From Mucilaginibacter sp. (GTDB taxonomy: Bacteria; Bacteroidota; Bacteroidia; Sphingobacteriales; Sphingobacteriaceae): 41,001 nt of DNA. Numbering within the stretch: the stretch's first letter is position 1; each line of letters starts with the position of its first letter. The notes beneath the pieces were generated by a model. It did no database searches. It had not been told where the DNA came from and saw only the letters and a program-made list of their open reading frames with translations. The stretch lies in assembly GCA_025352225.1 (NCBI GenBank), contig JANXTT010000044.1:1-41001 (forward strand), given 5' to 3'. The position numbers and the translations under genes were made by a program. Positions 16,088 to 25,623 of this stretch are shown here, piece by piece.

Positions 16088-18022
16088 ATGTCAGAAAATA
16101 GATTCATCCAGATGAATGCTGTATTGGATTCACCAGATAAAAGAACCACAGTTAGTAAATCATTTTCGGTACAAGGTTATACTGATGTATCGCGGTCGTT
16201 AACAAATGATTGGAGCATTTCTTCCGCCGGGATAGAAATGATCAAAAGATTTGAACATTTTGAGCCGCGAAAATATAATGATCAGGCAGACCATTGCACC
16301 GTTGGCTATGGTACGTTAATACATCATGGTAGGTGTAATGGAGATGCATCTGAGCAACCCTATGCCAATGGTATTACTGAGGCAAGAGCCACTGAGCTTT
16401 TAATGGTAAGAATAAACACCTCACAGGGCGTATTGAATGACAGTGTAACCGTGGCATTAAATCAAAACCAGATTGACGCCTTAACAAGCTTTATTTATAA
16501 TATTGGTACTGGCGGCTGGCGTAAATCAACCCTGCGCCGTTTGTTAAACCAGGGCAACTACGGTGCCGTACCTACCGAGATGAGAAAATGGGTTAAAGTA
16601 CGTATCAACAACGTGCTTGTAGACTCACAAGGATTAATAAACCGGAGAAACCAGGAAATAGCCTTATTTACGGGCAGTACCAGCACCGGGCAATCAATGG
16701 CTTCAAGTGTTTGGAATAACTTTTCAGGAGAATTTTCTGTACAGAGTGATTTTATAGGCCTGTACTCACAAAATGCTATTGATAGCATGCGTACCACACG
16801 TGTACCGGCTTCTGTTACATTAGCGCAGGCCGCACTGGAGTCGGGCTGGGGTGAATATGCCCTCGGTTTTAATTTCTTCGGAATTAAAGCTGGCTCAGGA
16901 TGGACCGGGCAAAGGCAGCTGTTAAAAACAAAGGAGGTACATAACGATAATGACAGAAGCCGTCATCCTTATCCTGAAATTATTTCTATTGAGCCATTTA
17001 CAGATAATAATGTAACCAAATACCTATGGCGGGTGAAAGATTATTTCAGAGCTTATAGCAACGCTACAGAAAGCTTTAACGACCATGGCAATTTATTGGT
17101 AAATAATGTAAGATATAGAGAAGCCTTTAACCATACGGATGATGGGCGTCAGTTTGCGAGAGAAGTAGCAAGAGCGGGTTATGCTACCGATCCTAACTAC
17201 GCTAATAAGCTTCTATCTATCATAGATCAAAATAACCTCACACAGTACGACACGGCACCCGCTGCTCCCCCACAGGGAACTGCCGGTGCCCAAAGTATCT
17301 CTTTTAATCAAAGCCTTACGCTGCAAGATACCGCTGGCGATATATTATCTAACCCGGGCAGGGTAACAATACCGGCAAATATCAGGCAGCAGCTAGAGTA
17401 TATTCGCACTAACGGAAACTATCAGCTAGGTACAAACACGTTTGTCCCATCGCTATCATTGCTGCAAAGTATTAGCCAAATGTTGTATTTTTCGTTAGAT
17501 AATAACCGCACCGCAAATCCGGCTTTCGCGATAATGAGCTACATCCGGCCTGCATCATCACATCACTCAAACGGTACCGCGGTAGATTTAACTCACATCA
17601 ACGGTATCCGCATTGATGTACGTAATCAATCTCAATGTTTGGATGCTGTTATTGTGGCCATTAATAACCTCGCGCCGGGTAACTATGCTCTAGGTTTACC
17701 GAGGCCGCCTTACGCAGATGGCGCGGGTGCTCAACATGACTTTACCAGGTACAACGGGCATATTACGGTTTATGCAAATACAACGCCGCCAACCCTGCTA
17801 CCGCAGTTTCAGGATTTGCCAACCACCGGAAATTTATTTCTGCCAAACCAGTACAATGAGCATTCACCATCTGGCCGTACAGCAACCGACCTTAATTTTA
17901 TAGCCAACGTTACATCGCGCAATACCATAAAAACCGCTATAGATAACGCGGCAGCAAGAGGTGCAAATATCCTCTTCTTATTTGCCGACGCGCTTGATCA
18001 TTTGCATATTCAAGCCATGTAA
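16088..18022 (+). CDS. triple peptidoglycan hydrolase: GH24 muramidase + GH73 glucosaminidase + LAS peptidase
   Basis: A 644-residue protein with three wall-lytic domains. Residues 45-197: GH24 lysozyme with Glu56, Asp65 and Thr71 at the same spacing as T4 lysozyme Glu11, Asp20, Thr26. Residues 218-385: GH73 glucosaminidase, FlgJ-like, with VTLAQAALESGWG (Glu251) and NFFGIKAG. Residues about 425-644: a LAS-type Zn peptidase, seen as HSNGTAVD (His493, Asp500) and DHLH (Asp637, His640). Together they would cut both glycan bonds and stem peptides. The first 44 residues are polar; no signal peptide is present. The gene is the last of the operon and is followed by a strong terminator. Confidence 0.92.
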   Translation: MSENRFIQMNAVLDSPDKRTTVSKSFSVQGYTDVSRSLTNDWSISSAGIEMIKRFEHFEPRKYNDQADHCTVGYGTLIHHGRCNGDASEQPYANGITEARATELLMVRINTSQGVLNDSVTVALNQNQIDALTSFIYNIGTGGWRKSTLRRLLNQGNYGAVPTEMRKWVKVRINNVLVDSQGLINRRNQEIALFTGSTSTGQSMASSVWNNFSGEFSVQSDFIGLYSQNAIDSMRTTRVPASVTLAQAALESGWGEYALGFNFFGIKAGSGWTGQRQLLKTKEVHNDNDRSRHPYPEIISIEPFTDNNVTKYLWRVKDYFRAYSNATESFNDHGNLLVNNVRYREAFNHTDDGRQFAREVARAGYATDPNYANKLLSIIDQNNLTQYDTAPAAPPQGTAGAQSISFNQSLTLQDTAGDILSNPGRVTIPANIRQQLEYIRTNGNYQLGTNTFVPSLSLLQSISQMLYFSLDNNRTANPAFAIMSYIRPASSHHSNGTAVDLTHINGIRIDVRNQSQCLDAVIVAINNLAPGNYALGLPRPPYADGAGAQHDFTRYNGHITVYANTTPPTLLPQFQDLPTTGNLFLPNQYNEHSPSGRTATDLNFIANVTSRNTIKTAIDNAAARGANILFLFADALDHLHIQAM

Positions 18023-18065
18023 GCCATAATAAACCGGGTATTATAAACTTAATAGTTTACACAAG

Positions 18066-18111
18066 GCATTAAATAATGATGATTTGAACCATCATTATTT
18101 AATGCTTTTTT
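18066..18111 (+). terminator. strong intrinsic terminator ending the hydrolase operon
   Basis: A perfect 16-bp inverted repeat (18066-18081 with 18090-18105; arms GCATTAAATAATGATG and its complement), an 8-nt loop and six T from 18106. It lies 44 bp after the stop of the triple hydrolase and isolates the operon from the alpha-2-macroglobulin gene. Confidence 0.88.
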
Positions 18112-18176
18112 ATGATTGGTTTTATAAAGTGCTACACGCTGTAGCCTGCCATACTTCACGATGCTATTGTAATAAA

Positions 18177-18184
18177 TATTTTTG
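18177..18184 (+). promoter_or_regulatory. possible -7 element for the alpha-2-macroglobulin gene
   Basis: TATTTTTG matches TAnnTTTG, about 58 bp upstream of the start at 18242. The upstream -33 position reads CTTC instead of TTTG, so only half of the promoter is supported. Since a strong terminator lies between, a separate promoter is needed here. Confidence 0.4.
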
Positions 18185-18241
18185 GAGAAAAAGTATTTTA
18201 TGATATAATTTTCATAATTTCCATCATAAATCAAAACCTCC

Positions 18242-21200
18242 ATGTCACTACCTAATGGCTCTCTTTTTAGCAAAGCGAGCATTTTTCCTGCCGTATTATT
18301 TTTAGTTTTAATAGGTTTAGTTGGTTATTCCTTTCAGCATCGGGGGCTCAAAGTAACCGCTGTGGACCGATCGTTTAGCAAGTACATCGAATCGTACACA
18401 TCGGGTATAATTTCTAAGGAAAGCAGTATCCGCATCAGGTTGGCCAATAAGGTACAGGGTACCCATGTGCAAAACGAGGTGCTGCCGGATGGTGTTTTTG
18501 ATATATCACCATCAGTTAAAGGAAAAGCGTATTGGATAGATGCCCGTACAATAGAATTTAAACCCGAGAAAACACTCGACCCGGATAAGCAATACACCGC
18601 ATCCTTTGGGTTAGGTAAGGTGATGAACGTTGCAGAGCATTACCAAATATTTCAGTTTGCTTTCCAAACCATTAAGCCCGATTATACGGTAACTTTTAAC
18701 GGGCTGCAAACTGCTACACGCACCTCAACTGACAAGATGAAGCTGGAAGGCATTATTCAAACGGCTGATGCGGAAAAACCGGAGCAGATAGAAAAAATCA
18801 TCAGTGTAAATTATGCGTCGGATGTGCATATCAGCTGGCAGCATAACACCTATACACATACACATAATTTTACTATTGATAAGCTAAAGCGATCGGCCGA
18901 TAAGGTTACACCCTTAACCGTTATATGGGATGGCGGCCCTTTAGGTATTGATAAAAAAGGCTCGCAAAAATATGATATACCCGCCATAGGCGATTTTAGG
19001 GTGCTGGATATCCGCGCCGTGCAAGATCAGGAGCAATATGTGCTGGTGCAGTTTTCGGACGCCATAATGGTTGGTCAGGAATTGAATGGATTAATAGGCA
19101 TCAGCAATACCACCGAGCCCGCTTATACCATTGAGGGCAGCACCGTAAAGGTATTTGCCACAGAACGCCTTGATGGCAATTACAGCGTTTTTGTAAACCA
19201 GGGGATCGAAAACATATCTCACCAAAAAATAGCCAAAAATTATACTGCCAGCGTGTTTTTTGAGAATAAACTTCCGGCGGTTACCATCCCCGGCAAGGGC
19301 GTTATTCTGCCAAGTTCGGGTAAGCTCATGATGCCTTTTGAGGCCGTAAACCTTAACGCGGTTGATGTTAGTATTATTAAAATTTTTGAAGATAATGTAC
19401 CTCAGTATTTTCAAAACAATGATATTAATGGCGATAATGAGTTAAGGCGGGTAGGTAAACCTATTGTACAGAAAACCATTAGGCTTGATGGCGATAAATC
19501 TGTTAACCTGAACAAAAAAACCCGCTTTATGCTGGATATTGATAAGCTGTTCCGCACGGAGCCCGGGGCAATATACAGGGTAATTATAGGGTTTCGTAAA
19601 GAATACTCGCTGTATAGCTGTAAAGGTGGTGGCCCTGTTAAAACCGGCGCGGGCAATGATGAGTATGGAGATGAAGGCGGCGATTATGGCTACTATGGCA
19701 GCGCTAAAATAAGTGACGAAGATGATAGCTTTTGGTCGAGGTACGATAGTTATCATCCTGTAGGCTATAGCTGGGAAGACCGCGACAACCCATGTACAGA
19801 TTCGTATTTTACTAAAGAAAAATGGGCGGTTCGTAATATCATCGCGTCAAACATTGGCCTTGTAGCCAAACGTGGAACTGATAATAGTATGGTTGTTGTA
19901 GTAACCGATATTTTAACCGCCCAACCCCTGGCCGGTATTGAGCTCAACTTGCTTGATTATCAGAAACAAGTGATATTCAAAACAACATCAGATAGTTATG
20001 GCCTGGCAAAGTTTGATATTAAACGCAAACCTTACCTATTGGTTGCTAAGCGTGGCGATGAACGGGGTTATCTAAAACTTGATGATGGAAACGCGTTACC
20101 CCTAACCCGGTTTAATGTAGGAGGGGAGCAGGTACAAAGCGGCATTAAAGGCTTTATATATGGCGAGCGCGGGGTATGGCGGCCCGGCGATAGTATTTAT
20201 GTTTCGTTTATTTTAGAGGATAAGCAAAATAAACTCCCGCCAGACCATCCCGTAGAACTTAACTTTTACAACCCTATGGGGCAGTTGTATAAAACCATTA
20301 CCCAAACCAAAGCGGTGGATGGATTTTACAGTTTCCACTTAGCCACCCAAACAGCCGATGTTACCGGCAACTGGACGGTGAAGGTTAAAGTAGGAGGGGC
20401 CACGTTTGAAAAAAACATTAAGATAGAAACTATAATGCCTAACCGGCTCAAACTGAACCTCAGCTTTGGTAACCGGGCCGAACTGACAAAGGACGAAAAC
20501 ACATCGGGCAATTTAAATGCAAAATGGCTGTTTGGCGGTATAGCGCAAAATTTAAAAGCCAAGGTTGACGCGTATCTTTCATCGCAAAAAACGACATTTA
20601 AAGATTTTGATGGTTATGATTTTGACGACCCTACACTTGAGTTTAACACACAGGTACAAAACGTGTTCGACGGCCGCTTAGATGCGGAGGGCAATACCCC
20701 TATCAATGCCAATATCAATGTAGAAAAGCAGGCGCCAGGCCAGCTCAAGGCTAATTTTTTGGTAAAAGTATTTGAGCCAGGCGGTAATTTCAGCATTAAC
20801 CAGGTAAGTATGCCTTATAATGTTTACCCGGGCTATGTGGGTATTAAATCAGAAAAAGGCAATGCCCTTTCGGGGATGTTGAAAACCGGCCAATACCATA
20901 ATTTTGATATTGCCGATGTAGATACCAAGGGTAACCTTATATCCGGTAAACGCAGCGTAGAAGTTGAATTGTACAAAATACAATGGCGCTGGTGGTGGGA
21001 CAATACAGGTAACGAGGTGAGTAATTTTACACAGGACAAGTTAAATAAGCTTATTAAAACCGAAACCATAACCCTAACTGATGGCCGTGGCAAATGGGGC
21101 ATGCGGGTTAATGAACCAGAGTGGGGCCGTTACTTAATCCGGGTTAAAGATGCCCAAACGGGCCACTCTACAGGCAAGGTAATTTATATTGACTGGCCCA

Positions 21201-23851
21201 ACTACGCGCAACGCTTACAGCAAGACAATCCTACGGAAGCGGCTATGTTATCGTTTACATCCAGCAAACCTGGGTATAAGGTTGGCGAAGATGCCGTACT
21301 AACCATACCAACTATGGCCAATGGCCGTGCGCTCATAAGTTTTGAGAATGGAACCCGGGTTTTAAAAACCGACTGGATTAACACGCAAAAGGGCGAAACA
21401 CAATATCATTTTAAAGTTGACGAAACTATGGCGCCCAATGTTTTTGTAAATGTTACCTTGCTGCAACCCCACTCGCAAACGGTAAACGATTTACCGATCC
21501 GTATGTATGGTGCTATACCGTTATTGGTTGAAAACCCGGCTACGGTATTGAAACCTTTGATTGCCATGCCCGATAAAATTCGCCCCGAAAGCCGGTCGGC
21601 CATTACGGTATCAGAGGCATCGGGTAAAGAAATGACTTATACAATAGCAATTGTTGACGAGGGCTTGTTAGACATTACCAACTTTAAAACGCCCGATCCG
21701 CATGAGTCGTTTTACGCACGGGAGGCTTTGGGGGTAAAAACATGGGACTTGTTTGACTATGTAATAGGGGCCTATGGCGGCGATTTGGAACGCATTTTAA
21801 GCATAGGTGGCGATGCCGGGGGCCGATCAACCAATAAAAACATATCGGTAAACCGATTTAAGCCTGTGGTTAAATTTATGGGCCCATACCATTTAAATGC
21901 CGGCGAAAGGCAAACCCACGCGTTTACCTTGCCACAATATATAGGCTCGGTTAAAGCAATGGTTATAGCGGGGCATCAGGGCAGTTATGGTTTTGCCGAT
22001 AAGGCTATAGCGGTTAAAAAGCCGCTGATGATACTAGCCACCTTGCCACGTGTTTTGGGCCCATCGGAAAAAGTGCAGTTACCGGTAACCGTATTTGCGA
22101 TGGAAAACAATGTAAAGACGGTTAGCCTGGATATACAGTCGAACGCGTTTAGTAACCTTGCAGGTAATAACCATCAAACGGTAACCTTTACAAAAACCGG
22201 GGAGCAGATGGTGACCTTTAACCTGGATGTTAAAGATTTTATAGGCATAGGCAAGGTAAGGGTAACCGCGCAAAGCGGAAAAGAAAAAGCGGCTTATGAT
22301 GTGGAGCTGAACGTTCGTAACCCTAACCCGCCTGTCACTAAAATTTTAGAAAAAGAGCTGGCCCCGGGCGAAACATGGAGCACCCCTTATACGGGCATCG
22401 GCATGGCCGGGACTAATAAAACCACGGTAGAGGCTTCTAATATCCCGGCATTAAACCTGGCCAAACGCTTAAGTTACCTCATTGAGTATCCGCATGGCTG
22501 TGTGGAGCAAACCACATCGGCCTCGTTCCCGCAGTTATATTTAAGTCAGTTAACTGATCTTTCCGTTGCTCAAAAAGCGTTTGCCGACCGTAATATAAAG
22601 GCTGCTATTAACAAACTTAAAGGGTTTCAATTACCGGGCGGGGGCCTGAGTTACTGGCCCGACGGTGCCGAACCCGATGAATGGGGAACTAATTACGCGG
22701 GGCATTTTATGCTGGCGGCGCAAGCGGTGGGGTATACATTGCCCGCCGGGTTTATAGAGCATTGGAGAAATTACCAACGGCAAAAAGCACTTTCGTGGGC
22801 GCCGGATTCACGCAGTTTTTATGGTGCCGATTTGGCCCAATCATACCGCTTATACCTGCTGGCATTGGCCCACGCGCCAGAGCTTGGCGCCATGAACAGG
22901 CTCAAAGAGTTTCCATATATCAGCATTGAAGCTAAATGGCGACTGGCAGCAGCCTATAAACTTGCGGGCCAGCCCGAAGTTGCGCTGCGCATGATATCGG
23001 GTTTACCCACAACTATTAAACCTTATTATACCCTGTTTGGTACCTTCGGCTCCGACCTTCGCGATGAAGCGATGATATTAGAAACGCTGACCTTATTGGG
23101 CCAGCATAGTCAGGCGGCATCTTTATTGCGTACGGTTGCCGCGCGCCTATCGCAGGATGGTTGGTACAGTACCCAAACCACGGCTTACTGCCTGGTAGCC
23201 ATTGCCGAGTATTGCGGCAAAAACGCATCGGGAAGTAAATTGCTGTTTAATTACCAGTTGGGTGCAGCTAAAGCCAGCGTAAATTCAGCATCGTACTTAT
23301 GGTCGTTGCCGATAAAAGCGCCATCGGGTAATGCCATGTTGCACAATACCGGGAAAAATAAATTGTATGTAAGGATAATTCAACAAGGGCAGCCACTTAC
23401 GGGCGAGGATGTTAAACCTATTAATAACGCCGAGGTTTTACAGATGCGCATCGGTTATTTTTCACTCGCCGGGTTGCCAATTGACCCGTCGAAACTTAAG
23501 CAGGGTACCGATTTTGTGGCACAAGTAAATATTAAAAACCCGGGCAAGCGCGGTAAGTATGATAATATGGCGTTGACACAGATTTTCCCTTCGGGATGGG
23601 AAATTTTGAATACCAGGATGATGAACAACGATGAAGCATTCAAATCTTCGCCATCAGACTATCGGGACATTCGCGACGACCGGGTGAATACTTATTTTAG
23701 TTTGTACGAGGGTAAAGAAGTAACCTATTTTGTAACGCTGAACGCCGCTTACCTGGGCAGGTTTTACCACCCGCCAACCTATTGCGACGCGATGTATAAT
23801 AACGCCATTAATGCCTTAACAAAAGGGCAGTGGGTTGAAGTGGTTAAGTAA
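18242..23851 (+). CDS. bacterial alpha-2-macroglobulin with thioester
   Basis: A 1869-residue protein. The N-terminus has one hydrophobic helix (about 12-30) without a lipobox, so it is likely anchored in or exported across the inner membrane. The long extracytoplasmic part is beta-rich (MG domains) and the family thioester motif is present: PHGCVEQ with Cys1420 and Gln1423, followed by the helical thioester domain (FQLPGGGLSYWPDG...) and a C-terminal receptor-like domain. The family traps proteases: cleavage of a bait region exposes the thioester, which binds the protease. The often linked pbpC gene is not here; the partner is an FAD oxidase overlapping by one base. It is separated from the upstream subtilase operon by a terminator. 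Confidence 0.93.
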   Translation: MSLPNGSLFSKASIFPAVLFLVLIGLVGYSFQHRGLKVTAVDRSFSKYIESYTSGIISKESSIRIRLANKVQGTHVQNEVLPDGVFDISPSVKGKAYWIDARTIEFKPEKTLDPDKQYTASFGLGKVMNVAEHYQIFQFAFQTIKPDYTVTFNGLQTATRTSTDKMKLEGIIQTADAEKPEQIEKIISVNYASDVHISWQHNTYTHTHNFTIDKLKRSADKVTPLTVIWDGGPLGIDKKGSQKYDIPAIGDFRVLDIRAVQDQEQYVLVQFSDAIMVGQELNGLIGISNTTEPAYTIEGSTVKVFATERLDGNYSVFVNQGIENISHQKIAKNYTASVFFENKLPAVTIPGKGVILPSSGKLMMPFEAVNLNAVDVSIIKIFEDNVPQYFQNNDINGDNELRRVGKPIVQKTIRLDGDKSVNLNKKTRFMLDIDKLFRTEPGAIYRVIIGFRKEYSLYSCKGGGPVKTGAGNDEYGDEGGDYGYYGSAKISDEDDSFWSRYDSYHPVGYSWEDRDNPCTDSYFTKEKWAVRNIIASNIGLVAKRGTDNSMVVVVTDILTAQPLAGIELNLLDYQKQVIFKTTSDSYGLAKFDIKRKPYLLVAKRGDERGYLKLDDGNALPLTRFNVGGEQVQSGIKGFIYGERGVWRPGDSIYVSFILEDKQNKLPPDHPVELNFYNPMGQLYKTITQTKAVDGFYSFHLATQTADVTGNWTVKVKVGGATFEKNIKIETIMPNRLKLNLSFGNRAELTKDENTSGNLNAKWLFGGIAQNLKAKVDAYLSSQKTTFKDFDGYDFDDPTLEFNTQVQNVFDGRLDAEGNTPINANINVEKQAPGQLKANFLVKVFEPGGNFSINQVSMPYNVYPGYVGIKSEKGNALSGMLKTGQYHNFDIADVDTKGNLISGKRSVEVELYKIQWRWWWDNTGNEVSNFTQDKLNKLIKTETITLTDGRGKWGMRVNEPEWGRYLIRVKDAQTGHSTGKVIYIDWPNYAQRLQQDNPTEAAMLSFTSSKPGYKVGEDAVLTIPTMANGRALISFENGTRVLKTDWINTQKGETQYHFKVDETMAPNVFVNVTLLQPHSQTVNDLPIRMYGAIPLLVENPATVLKPLIAMPDKIRPESRSAITVSEASGKEMTYTIAIVDEGLLDITNFKTPDPHESFYAREALGVKTWDLFDYVIGAYGGDLERILSIGGDAGGRSTNKNISVNRFKPVVKFMGPYHLNAGERQTHAFTLPQYIGSVKAMVIAGHQGSYGFADKAIAVKKPLMILATLPRVLGPSEKVQLPVTVFAMENNVKTVSLDIQSNAFSNLAGNNHQTVTFTKTGEQMVTFNLDVKDFIGIGKVRVTAQSGKEKAAYDVELNVRNPNPPVTKILEKELAPGETWSTPYTGIGMAGTNKTTVEASNIPALNLAKRLSYLIEYPHGCVEQTTSASFPQLYLSQLTDLSVAQKAFADRNIKAAINKLKGFQLPGGGLSYWPDGAEPDEWGTNYAGHFMLAAQAVGYTLPAGFIEHWRNYQRQKALSWAPDSRSFYGADLAQSYRLYLLALAHAPELGAMNRLKEFPYISIEAKWRLAAAYKLAGQPEVALRMISGLPTTIKPYYTLFGTFGSDLRDEAMILETLTLLGQHSQAASLLRTVAARLSQDGWYSTQTTAYCLVAIAEYCGKNASGSKLLFNYQLGAAKASVNSASYLWSLPIKAPSGNAMLHNTGKNKLYVRIIQQGQPLTGEDVKPINNAEVLQMRIGYFSLAGLPIDPSKLKQGTDFVAQVNIKNPGKRGKYDNMALTQIFPSGWEILNTRMMNNDEAFKSSPSDYRDIRDDRVNTYFSLYEGKEVTYFVTLNAAYLGRFYHPPTYCDAMYNNAINALTKGQWVEVVK

Positions 23852-25284
23852 TGATGGGAAGCAACGGGAAAATAGATTTTAAACATAAGAGCAGGCTGAT
23901 ATTTCTGTTAGGTTTTTCTTTAATATGCTGCAGGCTATATGGGCAGCAAAGCGCGAAGATTGTAAATGATATTACACAGCTTAATCCAATAAAAGTAAGG
24001 GGTGTACTTAATCCAACTACAACCGAAGAAATTGTATATGCGATTAAGGCCAACCCTGGCCCTATATCAATAGGCGGAGGGCGGTATAGTATGGGCGGAC
24101 AAACAGCTACGGAACAAACACTGCAAATAGATATGCGGACGTTTAACAAGGTGCTGCATTTCTCTAAAAAGGATAAAGAGATCACGGTACAAACTGGTAT
24201 AACCTGGCGTAAATTATTGGGATTTATTGATTCGGCCAATTTATCTGTAAAGATTATGCAATCATACTCCAATTTTACAGTTGGCGGAGCTTTAAGCGTA
24301 AATGCTCATGGGCGATATGTTGGACAAGGACCGATAATTTTATCTGTAAAAAAAATAAAGATTGTTTTGGCTAACGGCCATTTGGTTGAAGCAAGTCCTA
24401 CTGAACAAAACGAAATTTTTTACGGGGCAATTGGCGGATATGGAGCATTGGGGGTTATTACCGAGGCTACCTTATTTTTAACCGATAACAGTAAGGTTGA
24501 AAGATCAGACACTGTAATGCAGGCAGATGTGTACAAAAAATATTTTTTTGACAAGATCAGGAATGACACGGCAGTTATATTTCATAGTGCCGATATTTAT
24601 CCAAATAAATACCGTAAAATCCGTGCTGTTACCCACCGGATTACGAAGAAAGAAATATCGGTTGCATACCGAATTAAACCGGTGGAAAAAAGTTATGGTT
24701 TTAACAGATTTGCATATGGACTGGTTTCTGAGTTTCCTGGAGGAAAATGGATACGACAGCATATGATTGACCCTTTTCTATATAGAAACAATCCCATAGA
24801 ATGGAGGAATTATGAAGCGGCTTCAAATGTTGAAGAGCTTGAACCACGATCCCGAAAAAAAACGACTTACGTGCTTGAGGAGTATTTTATTCCGGTTGAT
24901 AGCTTCAATAATTTTTATCCGGCTATGGCGAGAATTTTAAAAAGCAATAAAGTCAATGTGATTAATATTTCCATAAGAAATGCCAGACCCGATCCGGGAT
25001 CACTTTTGGCATGGGCAAGAACAGAAGTGTTTTCTTTTGTAATGTATTACAAACAGGGAACCACAGATGACGATAAAGCCAAGGTTAAAAACTGGACCAT
25101 GGAATTGATTGATTTAGTGATTGATAAAAAAGGAACCTATTATCTACCGTATCAGATACATGCAACAGCCGATCAATTTGCCAAAGCCTATCCAAATTCA
25201 ACATTTTTTTTTCAGCTTAAAAAACAGCTTGACCCAACTTATAAATTCAGAAATAAACTTTGGGATGCTTACTATAAGCAATAA
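23851..25284 (+). CDS. exported FAD-linked oxidase (VAO/PCMH type)
   Basis: A 477-residue protein with an N-terminal signal sequence (about 14-32, basic start then IFLLGFSLICC). The FAD-binding PCMH fold covers about 45-220, with ISIGGGRYSMGGQT, VQTGITWRKL and GGALSVNAHGR; the C-terminal part ends in the sugar-lactone/alditol-oxidase-like KKQLDPTYKFRNKLW. At the spot where many family members attach FAD through a His (x-H-S), this one has Tyr79 (RYS), so FAD is probably not bound covalently there. The substrate cannot be told. The start ATG overlaps the stop of the macroglobulin gene (TAATG), so the two are translated together; the next codon is also ATG. Confidence 0.85.
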   Translation: MMGSNGKIDFKHKSRLIFLLGFSLICCRLYGQQSAKIVNDITQLNPIKVRGVLNPTTTEEIVYAIKANPGPISIGGGRYSMGGQTATEQTLQIDMRTFNKVLHFSKKDKEITVQTGITWRKLLGFIDSANLSVKIMQSYSNFTVGGALSVNAHGRYVGQGPIILSVKKIKIVLANGHLVEASPTEQNEIFYGAIGGYGALGVITEATLFLTDNSKVERSDTVMQADVYKKYFFDKIRNDTAVIFHSADIYPNKYRKIRAVTHRITKKEISVAYRIKPVEKSYGFNRFAYGLVSEFPGGKWIRQHMIDPFLYRNNPIEWRNYEAASNVEELEPRSRKKTTYVLEEYFIPVDSFNNFYPAMARILKSNKVNVINISIRNARPDPGSLLAWARTEVFSFVMYYKQGTTDDDKAKVKNWTMELIDLVIDKKGTYYLPYQIHATADQFAKAYPNSTFFFQLKKQLDPTYKFRNKLWDAYYKQ

Positions 25285-25320
25285 TAAAGCCGTAAAATAA
25301 GCCTAATCAATTTTATAAAA

Positions 25321-25437
25321 TCACCACTTGGGGCAAGGCATGAAGCGAGTGCAAGGGCGATAAGTACTTGTGCCTAAAAACGGCACAAGTAGCCTTTACG
25401 CACATCCCAACCCGACATACTTGAGCCAGGAAGGGGG
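25321..25437. repeat. dispersed repeat A, copy 1
   Basis: This stretch shares long blocks with 27129-27214, in the same orientation: CACAAGTAGCCTTTA, then CACATCCCAAC, ACTTGAGCC and GGAAGGG in the same order. The copies have diverged by small gaps. There is no coding sequence in the 339 bp between the FAD oxidase and the SMI1/KNR4 gene; it consists of this repeat, repeat B and a palindrome. Confidence 0.65.
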
Positions 25438-25470
25438 CACTCGTTCTGTGTGTAATTGTCATTCTGTTTC

Positions 25471-25520
25471 CCCAACGCTAGCGCACGCCTGTGGCGTGTG
25501 CTAATTACGTAAAATTTACT
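25471..25520. repeat. dispersed repeat B, copy 1, with internal hairpin
   Basis: A 50-bp stretch nearly identical to 26495-26545 in direct orientation (the second copy has one extra T near the end). It contains a hairpin, AGCGCACGCC-TGT-GGCGTGTGCT (25480-25502), with 9 of 10 standard pairs plus a G-T pair. The two copies flank the SMI1/KNR4 gene. Confidence 0.8.
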
Positions 25521-25586
25521 TTGTGACATATTTAAAAGTTAAAAAATGCTAACGTACAAATAACCATGAGACCGACTGAGACACAC

Positions 25587-25602
25587 GCGGCACGCGTGCC
25601 GC
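25587..25602. repeat. 16-bp perfect GC-rich palindrome
   Basis: GCGGCACGCGTGCCGC is a perfect palindrome in otherwise AT-rich DNA, 22 bp after the stop of the SMI1/KNR4 gene. It has no T-run, so it is not a clear terminator. It may be part of a REP-like element. Confidence 0.6.
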
Positions 25603-25623
25603 CAGCAATGAGGGATACGAGAT

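Noticed and set aside
6786..18022. Prophage or phage remnant
   Set aside because: The lysozyme, M15 and glucosaminidase domains are phage-like, but there is no capsid, portal, terminase, tail, integrase or attachment site, and the proteins between do not resemble phage modules.
6786..18022. Contractile injection system or type VI secretion locus
   Set aside because: No sheath, tube, baseplate, spike or AAA ATPase gene is visible. The effector-like hydrolases alone are not enough to claim it.
18049..18282. 77-residue ORF on the minus strand
   Set aside because: It runs through the terminator hairpin and the macroglobulin start; no sign of a family.
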